From Gongronella butleri (lineage: Eukaryota > Mucoromycota > Mucoromycetes > Mucorales > Cunninghamellaceae), in NCBI GenBank assembly GCA_025201375.1, contig JAIWZP010000078.1, positions 1-64,000 of the forward strand: a stretch of 64,000 bases of DNA, given 5' to 3'. Shown here one piece after another: positions 46,930 through 59,823 of the stretch. Numbering within the stretch: position 1 is the first letter of the stretch; every line of letters begins with the position of its first letter. Made by a program: the position numbers and the translations under genes. Below the pieces are notes generated by a model. It was given only the letters and a program-made list of their open reading frames with translations, was not told the origin of the DNA and did not search any database.

Positions 46930-49289
46930 ATGGAAAGGTCACTGAGTATCGATTTACCTGTGGACCAGGTGGCCAAGGTGGTGAAGCGGCATCTGGTGCA
47001 CCCTCAACCGTCGCCTCCTCAGCTGGTGGTGCCCAAGCGGCTCAAGCAGACAGCGACCGTGGCGGCGCCTCCGCCCAAAAAGGCGACAGGGGCGACGTCG
47101 ACATATAACCGGCACCACTTGTATGCGAGCGGTGCGATCCTAGACGATATCTACAAGTGGACGACGCAGGTGGAGCAACAGGAGCAGCGTCGCAAGCGCA
47201 CACAGTCACTGTCGCTGCCAAGACCCGCCCAGTGGAAGACACTCAAGCAACCGGGCGGGTTCAGACGCCACCACGTCCTGTCCATGGCCGCCAAGCAAGG
47301 GAAACGGCCCCCAAATTTCGTCACAAGCTCCTTTGTCGAGTTCCTCTGCCTCTATGGCCACTTTGGTGGCGAAGATCTTAGCGATTCCGATGAATCGTCG
47401 CTTTCGTCGACTTCCGACGTGTCGTCGCTCGATTCCCCCATCGAACCTCCGCATCATCGGCACACAGAAAACGCCAGAGAACAACACCGCGCCAGCAATC
47501 AACAAATCGATCAAGAGGACGACGACAATGGCCATGAAAATGACGAAAATGACGAAAACGACGAAAATGAGCATTCATTGCTGCTTCCAGGCACATCGTC
47601 GCGCTACGGTGCCGCATCCACGTCCACCGCGTCCACGTCCATGACCCCATTACCATTGCCTGCCGGTGTGCGCAAAGATCACGCTCCGCTGCAATACAAA
47701 ACACTCCAATCACGCGAAACCATGCCTTTACTCTCACGCTCGCGCCCTGGCCAGATCATCCAAGGCCGCGCAACCCCCGGCAAGGCCATGTTCCTCTTAC
47801 TAAAGTCATTTGTCACCACAGGTAAGATGAAAAAAAAAAAGGGGAGAGGGGTGGGATCGGAACAATGAGCGCGCCAACGCGGATGAAACTAAACTTTCTC
47901 CTTTTTTTCATTTTTTTTTTCCACGACACACAGGCATCATGTTTTTACCAAAAGCGTAAGCAGTGTGAAGGATAAAAAAAAAAAAAAAAAAAGGCGCGTT
48001 CCCCTGATTTTCCTCGTTTTCCCCCCTTTTTTTTATTCAGGTTTGAGAATGGCGGGCTCGTCTTTTCGGCGATTGCCATCATTGGGTGGGCATTGGTGTC
48101 GCTGTGGTCGTTTTTACTACTTGTGGAGACGCGTCTTGTGATTCCTGCCAGCTTTAGCGACATGGGCAGTGTGTTGTACGGACCAAAGATGCGCAAGGCG
48201 GTCCTTGTTGCGATCACCTTGTCGCAAATCGGGTTTGTCTGCGCGTACATGGTGTTTGTCGCGGAGAATCTGCAAGCGCTCGTGCTGACGTTCTCCAAAT
48301 GCCAGCTGCTTATCCCCATGCACCTGCTCATTCTCGCTCAGAGCTTTGCGTTTATTCCCCTCGCCATGATTCGCAAGATCCAGCGCCTTTCGGTGTTTGC
48401 GCTCATTGCTGATGTGTTCATTGTCATTGGTCTTGCCTACATCTTTTACTATGACATCAAGGTCCTGGCCGCCGACGGCATCGCCGACTCGGTGATGTTA
48501 TGGAACACGACATATTTCCCGCTCTTTCTCGGCACGGCCGCATTCACGTATGAAGGCATTGGCCTTGTGATACCCATTACCGAGTCGATGAAGGACCCCA
48601 AGCAATTCCCCATGGTGCTGAGACGCGCACTGTTCATCATCACGTTGCTGTTTGTGTCCATGGGTGCCATTTCGTACATGACATTTGGCGACCACGTGCA
48701 GACCATCATCCTGCTGAATCTGCCCAGCAAGGACCCCGTCGTGTCCTCCATCCAGACACTCTACTCGCTCGCCATCTGCTTGTCCATCCCGTTGCAGCTC
48801 TTCCCTGCCATTCGCATCATGGAAAACGGCCTGTTCACCACACGCTCGGGCAAAAACAATGCCGTCGTAAAGTGGCAAAAGAACGTCTTCCGCGTCCTCG
48901 TCGTGTTTTTGTGTGCCTGGATCGGCATCGTCGGCTCAAAGGACAAACTCGATAAGTTTGTCCCGCTCATTGGCGCTCTCTTCTGCATCCCCCTCTGCTT
49001 TGTCTTCCCGCCCATGTTCCATCTGCGCGCCTTTTCTCTCCCACCCGCACGCCAGACCGCCAATTACCTCTTGATCGTCTTTGGCATTGCATGGTAACTT
49101 CTTTTTTTTCTCTTTTTTTTTCTCTTTTTTTTTCTCTTTTTTCCTTTTTTTTTTTCGTCTTTTTCTTCATGGACTCATCTCATTTTTCTTTCTAGCATGG
49201 TCTGGGTAGCGACATCCACCCTGGTGCACTGGAATTCAACAGAGTATAGAGATCCCGTCAAGCAATGTATTCTGCACCGCGCCCAATAA
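46930..49289 (+). CDS. Vacuolar amino-acid transporter, Avt3/Avt4-like (SLC36 type)
   Basis: 686 residues from exons 46930-47821, 47934-47955, 48041-49093 and 49196-49289. Residues 1 to about 285 are a soluble region with basic, Ser-rich and acidic stretches (DLSDSDESSLSSTSD, then NDENDENDENE), as in Avt3/Avt4. The transporter begins with GKAMFLLLKSFVTTGIMFLPKAF, the classic TM1 signature, which is interrupted by a 22-nt mini-exon. Later helices include WALVSLWSFLLLVETRL, IGFVCAYMVFVAENLQ, GTAAFTYEGIGLVIPITESM and LPSKDPVVSSIQTLYSLAI. Such proteins export neutral amino acids from the vacuole using the proton gradient. Shares a short promoter region with DOA10. Confidence 0.93.
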
Positions 49290-51363
49290 TCATACCCCAT
49301 GTTTCAATTTGTCTCTCTCTCTCTCATGCATGTGCTCGCCCACCATGTATCATTTTTATGCTTCCCTCCCCCCTCTCACCCACATGGACAAGCTAAATAA
49401 ACAACGCCTATTCCCTCTTTATTGTTGCTGCCATGCCACGAATTGGCATAAAGACACATTTTATGGCTGTCCGTGATTGTATGCTGCCTGAGCCAATAAA
49501 AAGGAAAGGAAATACTACAGCTGCACAGCCCTTGTCTTTGTGTGATAGCGTTCCAGGAGCGCGTCGTGTTCGACCATTTGTATTTTGGAGGTGAAAAATC
49601 GAAAGTAGATCAACGACGCGTCAAAAGCGCGTCATAAGCGCGACGAAAACCGTGTTGTACAAATTAGTGATATGCAAGGCACTAGCAGTTAGATTTTGAC
49701 GCGTCTTGACGCGCTGTTTTCGTAATCAGCGCTATTAAAGTTTCCAAAACGCACCAATTCGAACATTGAAGGTGTTTCGGTGCTTGGAGTCCCGCCCAGT
49801 TTGGTCCATTTGTTCGTGATGAGCACTGAAAACACCATACTTAGTTTAAAAACTCAGAGTCTACGCAGAAAGCAGATGCGATCAAAAACCGTCTCTCAAG
49901 GAGTTAAAAGGATTATAACCAAGAATGCATCTAGTCGACTGACATTAAAAATTTGAAATTGTCGATCTCTCTGCCTCAGTCAGCGATTGTTAAAGTTTGA
50001 AGCCTCCAGAGTAATTATTTCTCGACGAGCTCTAGAAGAAGTTGTGTTTTAGAAACAAACGTGCTTTTACTTGCCAATGACATAAACCTTGAAGCTCTGA
50101 AACATGTCGCAGCGTGAAATTTCGAGCAGGAAACCCCTCTGGGACGCGACTAGTACTGATCAAAATCCTTTGCGGGACGCGTTACAAAATTTAGCTTGGG
50201 CGATCCGTCAAAACCAAAATTGAAAAATCAGGTCCCCAGAATGATGCCAAACTTATGCACAGAAGCAACCCGGCGGAGAAACCATGGAAAAGGTCAAAAA
50301 ATGGTGACGTTCATCAGCTCGTCGGCGGGCAATGCGAAATTTTAGACTAAACTTTGCAGACATGTAGCGTCTTGAGAACGCGCCGTGGAGCCGCGCTAAC
50401 GCATCCACTTGCAAGAGGTGCTCCGCGTACATGAATTTGATGTGCTCGAGGGCCGGATCCCTCGGATGTAGCGCGAACTATCACGCGTTCAAAAGTGCCC
50501 CAAAATGGGTCTTGCTTCAGGTACGTGCTCATTCCGCCGAAACTGCTTTTTTTCATTGATCACTGATATCCTCGTACGGTCCGGAGTGTCCTCTTTCCGA
50601 TGATCCATGTTTCAGGGTAATGCCATCAATTTTCGTCGAGATGGTTCTGGGGCGAAAAAGAGCCTCAAATCAAACTTTTTCGCAATTTACGCGGAAACCA
50701 GTCGGTGGACCACCGATTTTTATTGCCTTTTTATCGGTTCTTAGAACGTGTTTACCATATAGCTGAGTAGCGTGGTGATCTGACGACCTAAATTTCACCG
50801 ATTCAAAATAGTCGACTGCACACCTTGGAAAATTCACGATTTTCGAAAATGGTAGTTGCGCGCTTGCTAATGATCCGAACGAGCCAAGGTTTAGCTCCTT
50901 TGAACTTGGCTTTGTCGATTCAATGCATGTTTTTTTGTGTTGGTTGTAACTCCGTCCACGAGCGACAAAAACACAATAAATCTGCTTTAATTGCGACACT
51001 GCGACATCTGCCTTCTTGACTACCATTCTAAATGGACACCATGTGACTTCGCATGGTGTCCAAAGCGCATGCGGTAAGTTTGATGCGCATCAGATCAAGA
51101 GATGGTGAGTTTGAGGACATCAAGTGCCCAAAAAAGCCAATTCAAAGGCGATTGACCTCTGCCCAGATATGAATCATGTCTCCCCTCGTGGACGTTGAAA
51201 CAGATCACAAAGCGCTCATCTTCCGAAATAATGCTGATTTAATCTCGATGTGCAGCAATTATTCTGAAATACACAATATTTTCTCCAAAAATCAAAAGGA
51301 AGAATGTTTGTGTTCTTGGTTGTTGAATTTACAAGCTAGTTTTTTTTTTATTTTATTTGCAGA
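49290..51363. other. Gene-poor intergenic region
   Basis: About 2.1 kb of AT-rich sequence, with stops in all frames and several ACGCGT words (49614, 49692, 50168). It resembles the other gene-poor tracts in style, but I could not align it to them by eye. No gene supported. Confidence 0.4.
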
Positions 51364-52799
51364 TTACAAGCGCGAGAGCAGGCGGGTGATGGCCTTCGGC
51401 TCGCGCTGCAAGTTTGTGTAAGCGTCGTGGACAAGCTGTACCACGCGTTTGGATGCGCCCCAGCTGGACTGGTAGCCCTCGTGGCCGTAGTTGTGTGTAA
51501 TGGCGATCTTGCGGCCCAATGGCGTCACTAGAGTAATAAAAAGGGAACAGGATCAGCCTCTGGCAACTTGTTTGCAATAAATGCATGTGGCGTGCTTCAA
51601 AGGCATTGTCTAGTAGCACAATTCAATGTTTCTTACCGAGATATTGGTTTTCGACTCTTGGTTGTTCGTGCTGTGTGGCGCGCGAGACATCTGGTTGCTG
51701 TGTGACAAGATCAATGGCGTCAATGCCCTTGCCAAAGGAGAGCTCGGGGCAATAATGTTCCAATTGGCGGAGTAGCTGATGGACGTCGACAAGACGCGAC
51801 GCTTTGCCCTTTGCGGGCGCCGCGGCACGCGCACCAATGACGACGTTGCCGTCCATTTGCGGGTACAAATAGAGCGATTGATCTTTTTGCTTAATGTGCA
51901 CGGCTTTTCGGATTTGCGAGGCCTTGATGATCCATTGCTGCACGATTTGATCCTTGCCGCGTCGGTGCCGCAGGTGCTGGTCGAGGCTTGGCAGGCAATT
52001 GACCACCAAATCCACCTGGTCGTCGTCTTGCACGGCATCAAGCGCGCTTTGCAGACTCACACGCTTGCGTCGGCCGCCCAATTGCAAAAATAGACTCTGC
52101 AGCCACGACAGGTATCGCTTGGGCTGAATCATCACTGCAAAGAAAAAAAAAAAGAAAACGAATGCGGATGAGCGCTTTTTGTCGCGTCATGCCACTTTTT
52201 TTTTTTTTTTTTTTTTTTTGCATACCCGTCGTGTAATTGTAAGCATGGTGCGCATGCTTGGGAAGGTTGGCTTTGGGAATCCATTGGAACTGAGAATGAA
52301 AAAAAGCAGGACAAGATGAGCGTGCTAGTTTCAAACTTTTTTTTTTTTAGCGACGCGCTCGGGGAAGTGCGCGGTGCTGGGCCCCCTTACCGATGGTACG
52401 ACATTTTTCCACCAAGGATCAGCGACCGTGTGAGTGGCCTCATCAATGTGCTCGGCATTGATGATCATGACACCCGCCTCGCCCGCCTTGCGTAGCGCGA
52501 GCTTCCACAGCATCCTAAAGGACGTGCTATCGTCCTCTTTTACTTGAAGATGTGAGTTTTTTTTTCCTGTTGCGACGTACTTTGTTTCTTTATAAAGGTG
52601 GGGTACCTTGCAAGGCGGCATTGACGGCCGAGGCATTGGTCATCCAGTGCGTATTGTTCCATGAGGTGGCGTAGTGCTTGTCGCCAGGAAACGCGTCGGC
52701 AACAAGAGTGACTCTGTATCCCTTTTGCAAAAGCAGGACGGCGGTGGTCAGAGCATCGACATTGGCGCCGAGGACATAGACTTTGGGCAGGGCAGGCAT
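51364..52799 (-). CDS. D-amino-acid oxidase family protein, probably inactive
   Basis: 356 residues from exons 52799-52607, 52542-52391, 52289-52226, 52134-51637 and 51527-51364, the normal length for the family. The fold is clear: KVYVLGANVDALTTAVLLL, GYRVTLVAD, HYATSW, LVVNCLPSL and ITHNYGHEGYQSSWGAS, and the C-terminus is SRL, a good peroxisomal PTS1. Key sites differ from active enzymes. The Rossmann GxGxxG reads G-A-N-V-D-A. The FAD-contact AGA after the SPW-like motif reads NNT. The LRPxR motif with the substrate-carboxylate Arg is replaced by TQQPDV. The Gly-rich HNYGHxGxGYQ loop lacks two residues. An active relative would deaminate D-amino acids oxidatively; this one may have another role. 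Confidence 0.85.
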
Positions 52800-53792
52800 G
52801 ATATGGGATTGATTTTTTTTTAAGAAGAAAGTAAAAGAAAGAGGTTGATTTGACTAAATAAAAAAAAAAAGCAATTGGCATAAATTTAAGGGAAAGGCCA
52901 TCTTCCAGGGGATGTGACACCCACCGCATTCTCCCACACTTTTTGCCCATCACGCTACCGAAGCGGCCATCGGGCGGCGCGCTACGTCATTCGCTCATCT
53001 TGCCTTTTATCTTGAACCTTTTTATTTGTTACCCCACTTTTTCCGTGTTTCCCCTCCTTGTCCGACCCTGCGCGCCACGCCCACATTGATCTGGCCAATC
53101 AGACCTCTCCTTATGTCCATTGGCCTCGGGCATCTCCCCTGATCACGCTTTTTTCGGCCTCACCAAGAATTTCCAGTGCAATTGCTCTTTTTGACATCAC
53201 TCAGGGTCTGAATGTCGATTCTACCCTTTGCGCTAGTCATTTGTTCGCTTTTTCAATTCGCGACTCATTGGCCTTATTTCATACCCTGTCCACGCTTCTG
53301 GATTGTCATTGGTCCTTTTTTCATTTCATGCTTTTTTGCCCTGCTTGAAAAGAAGATCACAAACCTTCTTTTTGGAAATGGCAATTGACAAATTTTCATT
53401 GTCCTTGAGGGGGCATCACGTCTTGCAGCTTGCATCTTTTGCTTTCGTTTTCGATGATTTCGTATTTTGGCTATTGTCGCCCAACGGTATTGGCCAATTT
53501 CCTATCAGGCTTCCTGTTTGGATTTCCATTTCTTTGGGAAGACTGTTTGACTTGATCTTTTTTTTCTCTTGGCATTTCTATTTTAGGGGGCCAATGTGAT
53601 ACGGATAGGCGCAAGAAAAAAAAGGGGAGAAGCGGCGGCCGTTCGAGCCTTTTTTCTTCTTCTTCCCTTTTTTTTTTTGTTTCTACTGTCGATCGCACAC
53701 ACCCTTTTATTTTCGCACCCGTTTTTGCTTGCTTTTTCTCTCTTTTTCTCTCTTTTGCACGCCCCTTTTCCCTTGCTTTTGTGTATGTTTCC
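52800..53792. other. Intergenic region, divergent promoters
   Basis: About 1 kb between the divergent DAO-like and HExxH genes. Pyrimidine-rich on the plus strand, with no supported gene; the frames of about 100 residues are low in complexity. Confidence 0.45.
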
Positions 53793-55501
53793 ATGAGACC
53801 GCCGAGTTATATTTGGTGGTTCAGCCTGCTGGGAGCGTCGTTTGTGTCGGCCTCGTCCATCCTCTGCCACGAACCTGCGAATCCACAGCACGGCCGCGCC
53901 GCTTCTTCATGGCAGCATTGCACGACGATGCCTGCACACGCCGAGGCCAGACAGCGCTTCGACTCGATACCCAAACAGCTGTATTATGAGCTCTATTGCG
54001 AGGCCAACGACAACGTCTGCGACATGGTCAATGCCACGCTTGCTCAGGCATCGCTGCTCATCTCCAATGTCATCCAATTCGAAACACCCGTCTTTGCCAA
54101 TGTATCGTTTCTTTCCTTTTGCTCTCATTACGGCAATTGCATGGTCAATAAGCAAGAGGTCACCATCGGTAAGAGCCCATCCATTGCATTTGCCCCGCCC
54201 CCAAGTTGATCCGCCAAATCGCGATCGATCACGCCCACTTGCCGTTTTCTCATTTTTGTCATCTTTTTTTTTGCATTCTTACGCTTCATTTCTTTGCCAG
54301 GCCAAGCGTATCCGTCGCTGTCGTACCTAATGACGGATCATTCAGATAATATGACTCGCATGTATCCTCAGGCATTGCTCAAACAATTCAAAGATCTTCG
54401 TCCCAAGCCAAACTGGGCTAAGTACGACATCATTGCTCAATTCAATCAAGAAGCCAACTGGTATTTTGCCGTAAGTGGCAATATTCTACAAAAAAAGACC
54501 GACATTTTGATTATTTGTTTTTGCTTGGCACGCGGTGCTCATTCTGTTTTTTTTTTTCTTACTTTTTTTCTTTCTGTTCTGTCTAGTCGGATGACAGTCC
54601 CATTGGGCCGAATCAAATTGACTTGCTGCGGACAGTGTGCCACGAGATGATGCACGGTTTGGGGTTCGTCACCTCATGGTCGGATGATCTTTTCCAAGAA
54701 TTTCGCCCGTATGTGGACAATTTGACGCCATTCCTGACGCCCATGCTACTGCAGCCGCCCAAGCAGGTGGACAGGCCATCGTTCTCAAAGACCGACTGCC
54801 CAGAGCCCTTTTGGGGCTTTGTCGAGTACCCAATGGACAAGTTTCTGCAATACGAGTCCACAAGTCTGTCCAATATGACGCGTTTCTTGTCAACGTGGGG
54901 CAATGCCAATGTCATGTTCCGCTCGCTGATCGACATGGTCAACAGCTGGACGACATCGACGTATTTGACGCGTGCCAGCGCGCTGTATCAGGCTTGCACC
55001 ACCAATGGCGCCGTCACGCTTGCCGGCGTGGGCCTGACCATGGAAACGTCGCTCCACCCTTATGTGGACGGCTCCTCGCTCGCGCACGTCGACTATTCCA
55101 CCTATGTAGACAGCCCCGACTACCTCATGACCTATGCCGGCAAGTCTGGCATCACCGTGGCAAGCATGACGTCGCAATATCCTGCGGGCCCCGTCGGACC
55201 GCACCTGGTGCAGGCGCTCCAGGCCATTGGGTACCAGGGCCACCCTGAATACCTGTCGTTGCAATCGATTGCTCCAAACAACACCCGCCGCCCAATCTTG
55301 TCCTATTGGAGCCCCAATGTGCCTCTTGTCGGCACAGCAGACGACCCAAACCCGTCCCAGAGCACCGCCTCGGGCCCTGCACGTACACCCACCGCGTCCT
55401 CCGAGCCATCCACGTCGTCGGCTGCCCGCGTCATCCTGCCATGTTCATTCTTTTGTATTATTTGTTCATTTGTCATCCCCATGTTGCTCATCCATGCTTA
55501 A
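53793..55501 (+). CDS. Secreted, probably GPI-anchored HExxH zinc-protease-like protein
   Basis: 486 residues from exons 53793-54168, 54301-54470 and 54587-55501. The N-terminus (MRPPSYIWWFSLLGASFVSA) is a signal peptide. The metal motif is RTVCHEMMHGLGFVTSW, an HExxHxxGF zincin site, early in exon 3. Many N-glycosylation sequons (NMT, NVS, NAT, NLT) and paired Cys indicate secretion. The C-terminus is Ser/Thr/Pro-rich, then a small-residue stretch and a final hydrophobic tail (FFCIICSFVIPMLLI), as in GPI-anchored cell-surface proteins. In metzincins the motif continues to a third His or Asp; here that position is Thr, so the third zinc ligand is unclear. The in-frame start at 53781 is GTG, so the ATG at 53793 is used. 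AATAAA at 55641. Confidence 0.85.
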
Positions 55502-55640
55502 TTGCACCCCTAGCACGCATCTATTTTCTACCCCCTTTGTTCATCTTGTATATTAGCCACCCCCTCTGCTCCCAATGGCTCAATGCCAATCTCAAATGTA
55601 TTTATAGTCACGCTTTTTTATTCTTTTTCCCTCTCCCGCC

Positions 55641-55646
55641 AATAAA
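55641..55646 (+). terminator. Polyadenylation signal of the HExxH gene
   Basis: AATAAA 140 bp after the stop. Confidence 0.5.
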
Positions 55647-55649
55647 CTA

Positions 55650-57216
55650 ATCCATTGTACTCTTTTTTTTTCAAATGTCTCTCGTCGTCATTGCATCACT
55701 GCCCATCATAATCCAAGCAATCTCAAAACAAGCATATTGAGTTAGAATAATACGTAATAAAAATCATCCATTTCTTCTTTTCCAAGCTTGTCGTCAAGAT
55801 CAGCTGCCTCATTCTTGCACAGTGGTTGTCAAGGAGATGCCAAGCTTTCATTTGAGCCCATATAAGGGCACCTGTATCCTCTAGTTGGCGATTAACACAC
55901 ACAAATCAAGCTCGGCCAAAAATCATAGGCATTCACGGTTGAAAATATCGCCCGATCACCACGAAACATGAAGAAAAGAAAGGACCCGTGGGTCTCTTCA
56001 TTTCATTTCAAGGCAAGACTTGCGATCATCGCCAAAGGAAGGGGCGAAAATGAGTAAAAAAGTGTCATTTTGAATCTGGCGCCATTCAACGACGACGCGC
56101 CGCAGAGTCTTGAAACGCGGGGTTCTCGTGGATATCGTGCACGAGCATCCGCACATGCCGATGTCACAAGGAAAAGCGCACTGGATGGCGAGTGTCGACG
56201 CGTAGAGAAAGATGCATTTTTGCCACGTTTTCGACGCGTCGAAACACAACACCAAAGCGTGCCGACGCGGATTTCAGTGCATACACTTTGAATGCTGGTT
56301 GATTCTCACCGAGGAAACGTCGTGTTCTTGGCTCTGGCGTGTCTTCTCATCAAACAGCACTGATTTGAAAACATGGTCTCGACCCACCATAAGTGGCCCC
56401 AATTCTCGATGCTCAGCAAGTCCAATGATGTGCTATTGCTGCAACGGTTTGCACTCCCATTGGCCATCCACCCTCCCTTCCAAGGTTCGCAGACAATCCA
56501 AGGTTGTCGAACTGATATGCCCGCATTACGCGTGGCCGTGCGCCAAAGTTTAAAAACCTGAATTTGTGCGCCAGGCGCTGAACCGAAACAGGCCACTAGG
56601 AGCTAAAACGATAACCTGATCCATCTTCTTTCATGGTTGCTCATATAATCAGGCAGCTTGTCCTGCATAAATGTGACAGCTGCCCGTTTTTCTTTGGGAG
56701 TGCCAACGTACCGCCAGGTGATCATGGTTGAATGGCAACAAATGACAGCGTGGATGGGCGTGACACATGCAAAAGGCAACATGCAGGCACACAAACGACG
56801 CAAGCATCGTCTTTTTAACCGATTGGCCCTGCCCATTTTCTGCCTTTTGCAGAAATCACTGCAAGTTTAGCACTCCCTAATGTCTTGTTTCTCTGGTTGC
56901 ATGAACGCCTGTCAACAGACACTGCTCGCATTGGCAGTCAAAATGGTCACAACAGTTCCCAATGGCCCTGTAATCGCCAAAAACTTGATCATGCCGGCTT
57001 TTCCCGTGCCCGTTCCTCTCGCTCTCTTTCTCTCTCTCGGTCTCTCAGTCACACGCTCAAGAGTTACAAAGAGTTAATTCGTCATTTGTTTTCGAAAGAG
57101 AGGGTGATGTGGGTGCTTTATTGACAAGGAGGGGGCGAATTCTATCGCGTAATCAGGACATGCAAATAATCGACAAGGAAATAAGCCTCCCCCTTGCTGT
57201 TTCGTCGGTCAAAAAC
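55650..57216. other. Intergenic region with repeat E, copy 2
   Basis: About 1.6 kb. 55835-56290 is related to 15534-16010. No gene is supported; frames of 60-113 residues have no recognisable features. Confidence 0.4.
55835..56290. repeat. Repeat E, copy 2 (diverged)
   Basis: Weak partner of 15534-16010, with GCTTTCATTTGAGCCCA at its start and CGACGCGTCGAAA near its end in the same order. Confidence 0.4.
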
Positions 57217-57535
57217 TTAACGGTACTAAGGAAAAAGAAAGAAAAGATGAGACAAATCGATTAAAAGCAATGGATGGATTGCAATCCTACCTTGTGGAAG
57301 CCAATGTCGTTGGCGTACTCACGGAAGCACTGACGGCAGATGTTGAGGTTGTACTTGCGGATCAAACCGGCACGGTGAGCGCAAACACGGCTAAGGAGAA
57401 GAAAAAAATAAAGACGGTCAATCCAAGTTTGCAATGTAATGATTGCTTTAAACGGCGGCAATGCTCGATTTACCATTGACGAGAACCCTTGCCGTAGCCC
57501 TTAGGGTGCGAATTCCAGACGTTAGCGTGAGCCAT
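57217..57535 (-). CDS. 40S ribosomal protein S29 (uS14)
   Basis: 56 residues, exactly the usual length, from exons 57535-57474, 57390-57291 and 57225-57217. The protein has [20 protein letters not shown], then [17 protein letters not shown] and [17 protein letters not shown], with the four zinc-binding Cys (two CxxC pairs) of eukaryotic S29. The coding part of the last exon is nine bases (Tyr-Arg-stop). Part of the small ribosomal subunit head. Confidence 0.96.
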
Positions 57536-57816
57536 AGTGATGTAAAAGTGAGAGAAAGAAGGAAAGAAAAGAAGAAAAGGCAATGTTTGGCTGGGCAAGG
57601 TTTTTTTCCTCATCCTCGAGCTCAGCCACCCAAGTATTTTTTTTGGGAGCACGGGGCCAATCACTCGGCGGCCTTCCGTAGGCGGTGATTGAATGATTGC
57701 CTTTTTAGGCCCGCGCTCTGGCGTTGAAATTGGCGCTGCCATCAACATTTTGCATTTTTTTTTTTCGTTTTCCTTCTTCTTCCACTGTGCACCCTGTCTT
57801 GTGGACCGTTGTCGCC

Positions 57817-59823
57817 ATGCCCAAGGAATCGATTCTCCAGCAGAACAAACAGAAAAAAACAGAAGCTATTCCGCCCGTGCCAGACAAACCACAGCAGTGT
57901 AGGTCGTTTAAACTCTTTTTCGCGCGCTGCGCAGCAGTTTTGCTTCTTCTTTTTTTTTTTTTGTTCACGCGTCGTTCGCCCCTTTTGTGGTTCTTTTTGT
58001 TAGGCCATTATTACGTGCAACGCAAGCGGCGATACTGTGGGCTGCCTGCGAAGCGCGGTGTCAAGTTTTGCGGCGAGCATTTGACCGAGGAGACACCTGA
58101 GGACCCCAATGACGAGCATCGCCGCGTGCCCTGCCCCTACGACCCCGGGCAGTAAGAGCCAACCTTTTTTTGTTCGCTTAAAAATGAGCTCTTTTTGATT
58201 CAATTTTTTTTATCATTTCTAGCTCGGTTGTTTTCAAGGTGTTGGAGGCGCATATGGCAAAATGCAATGCGCGCCCGCGCCCGCCCCCCGCGTATCACTC
58301 GTTGAACGTGAATGTGACGCTGCCGCTGTCTGCTGAGGAGCTTGCTTTCCAGCAGACGATCTACAATCACAAAAACACAAAGGCGCAGCCATGGATCAGC
58401 CGCGTCAGGCTTCATGAGCTTGACGCTGGCGAGCTTGATCGTCTGATTACTGCCATCCAGAAGAACGCCGCCGAAATCGTTCCCGCTATCCCCACGCAGA
58501 TTCTCACTCACCCATCCATGGTCATTGACGCCACATCCATCCATACAGTGCGACATCTCCATCAACAGGTAAAAAGAAAAAGACGAAAAATGGGTGTGTC
58601 CATCGGAAGGCGCTTGTGTGCACAAATGGGGGCGCAATTGAACACCCAATGACGCGACATGACGCGTCAAATGTCGCGATTTTTGCAGAATCGCGTCGTG
58701 TTTTGGTTTTTTTTCATGGCCATTTGTTCCATTTTTTCTTATCTGCCCCGAATTCCTCGTTCTAGTCATCGCTGATTGGGCACATGCAAGAGAATGGGAT
58801 GCTGGATTTGCCAAATCCCTGCTATGTCGAATTTGGGGCTGGGAAGGGGGAGCTTGCGCATCACGTCAACAACGCGCTTCCCGCCACAAAGGGCCACCCA
58901 ACCTATGTCTTGATCGATAGGAAGAGCGTGCGAAACAAGGCAAGTACATGCGAATTGGGCGGCTGTGCGCTTTGGAAACTCGCGTTTTCTGATTTTTTTT
59001 CGTTATTTGCGTGCCTAGTTTGACCAAGTTTTAATGGGCAAGGGGGGAAATGAGGCCGACGTGCACCGCATTCTGATGGACATCAAGGATTTGACGCTCG
59101 CCAATGTCCCCGCACTGGTGGACTCTCATGGGAACGCTAAAAAGATGGTGTGCATCTCAAAACATCTTTGTGGCAGTGCCACCGACATTACTCTTAAATG
59201 TCTCGTGAATTACGTCAAGCATGAGATGGCCGCCGGCAATGAGTGAGTCTAGATACACCGCGAAACGCGCGCCGAACTGACGATTTTGCCCCTTTTTTTC
59301 AACTTTCTCGCGCGCACCAGGAACCCCGTGGCCGGCATTGTGATTGCGCTGTGTTGCCACCAGCAGTGCCGCTACGAGATGTACCCCAACACAGCGTTCC
59401 TGGACCGCATCGGGCTCGCCAAGCCGGACTTTGATCGTTTGTGCAAAATCAGCAGCTGGGCGTGCTGCGGGCGCCGCGCCACGGACGACGACCATGCCCA
59501 GCAGGCGCCAAAGGAGGAATTGGTCGACGACCAGGGGTAAAACACACCATCGTCGGAATCGGCGCGCGCGCCACAAAAAAAAAAAAAAAAAAAAAAATAT
59601 AGAGGCTGACAATCGCACCCCCTCTTGTTTTAGGCAGCACTACTCGGGCCGACCTCACGAAGACCGCGAAAAGATTGGGTACCAAAGCAAGCGCTTGCTC
59701 GATATGGGCCGTGTCGAATTCCTCGAGCAGAATGGCTTTGATGCGCGCCTTGTCTACTATGCCGACCCTGCCAATACCCTGGAGAATTGCGCCCTGATCG
59801 CGGTGCCCAAGGCTTCCAATTGA
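57817..59823 (+). CDS. tRNA 2'-O-methyltransferase Trm13
   Basis: 459 residues from exons 57817-57898, 58004-58151, 58223-58568, 58766-58939, 59019-59242, 59321-59536 and 59634-59823. The N-terminal zinc finger (CHYYVQRKRRYCGLPAKRG, VKFCGEHL) and the second finger ending HMAKCNARP are family hallmarks, followed by the methyltransferase part: YVEFGAGKGELAHHV, DRKSVRNKFDQ, ISKHLCGSATD, NPVAGIVIALCCHQQCRY and ISSWACCG. Trm13 methylates the ribose of nucleotide 4 in certain tRNAs. Intron 4 uses a GC donor (AAG|GCAAGT), which is the best fit to the family alignment. The start follows a T-rich leader and is the first ATG. Confidence 0.93.
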
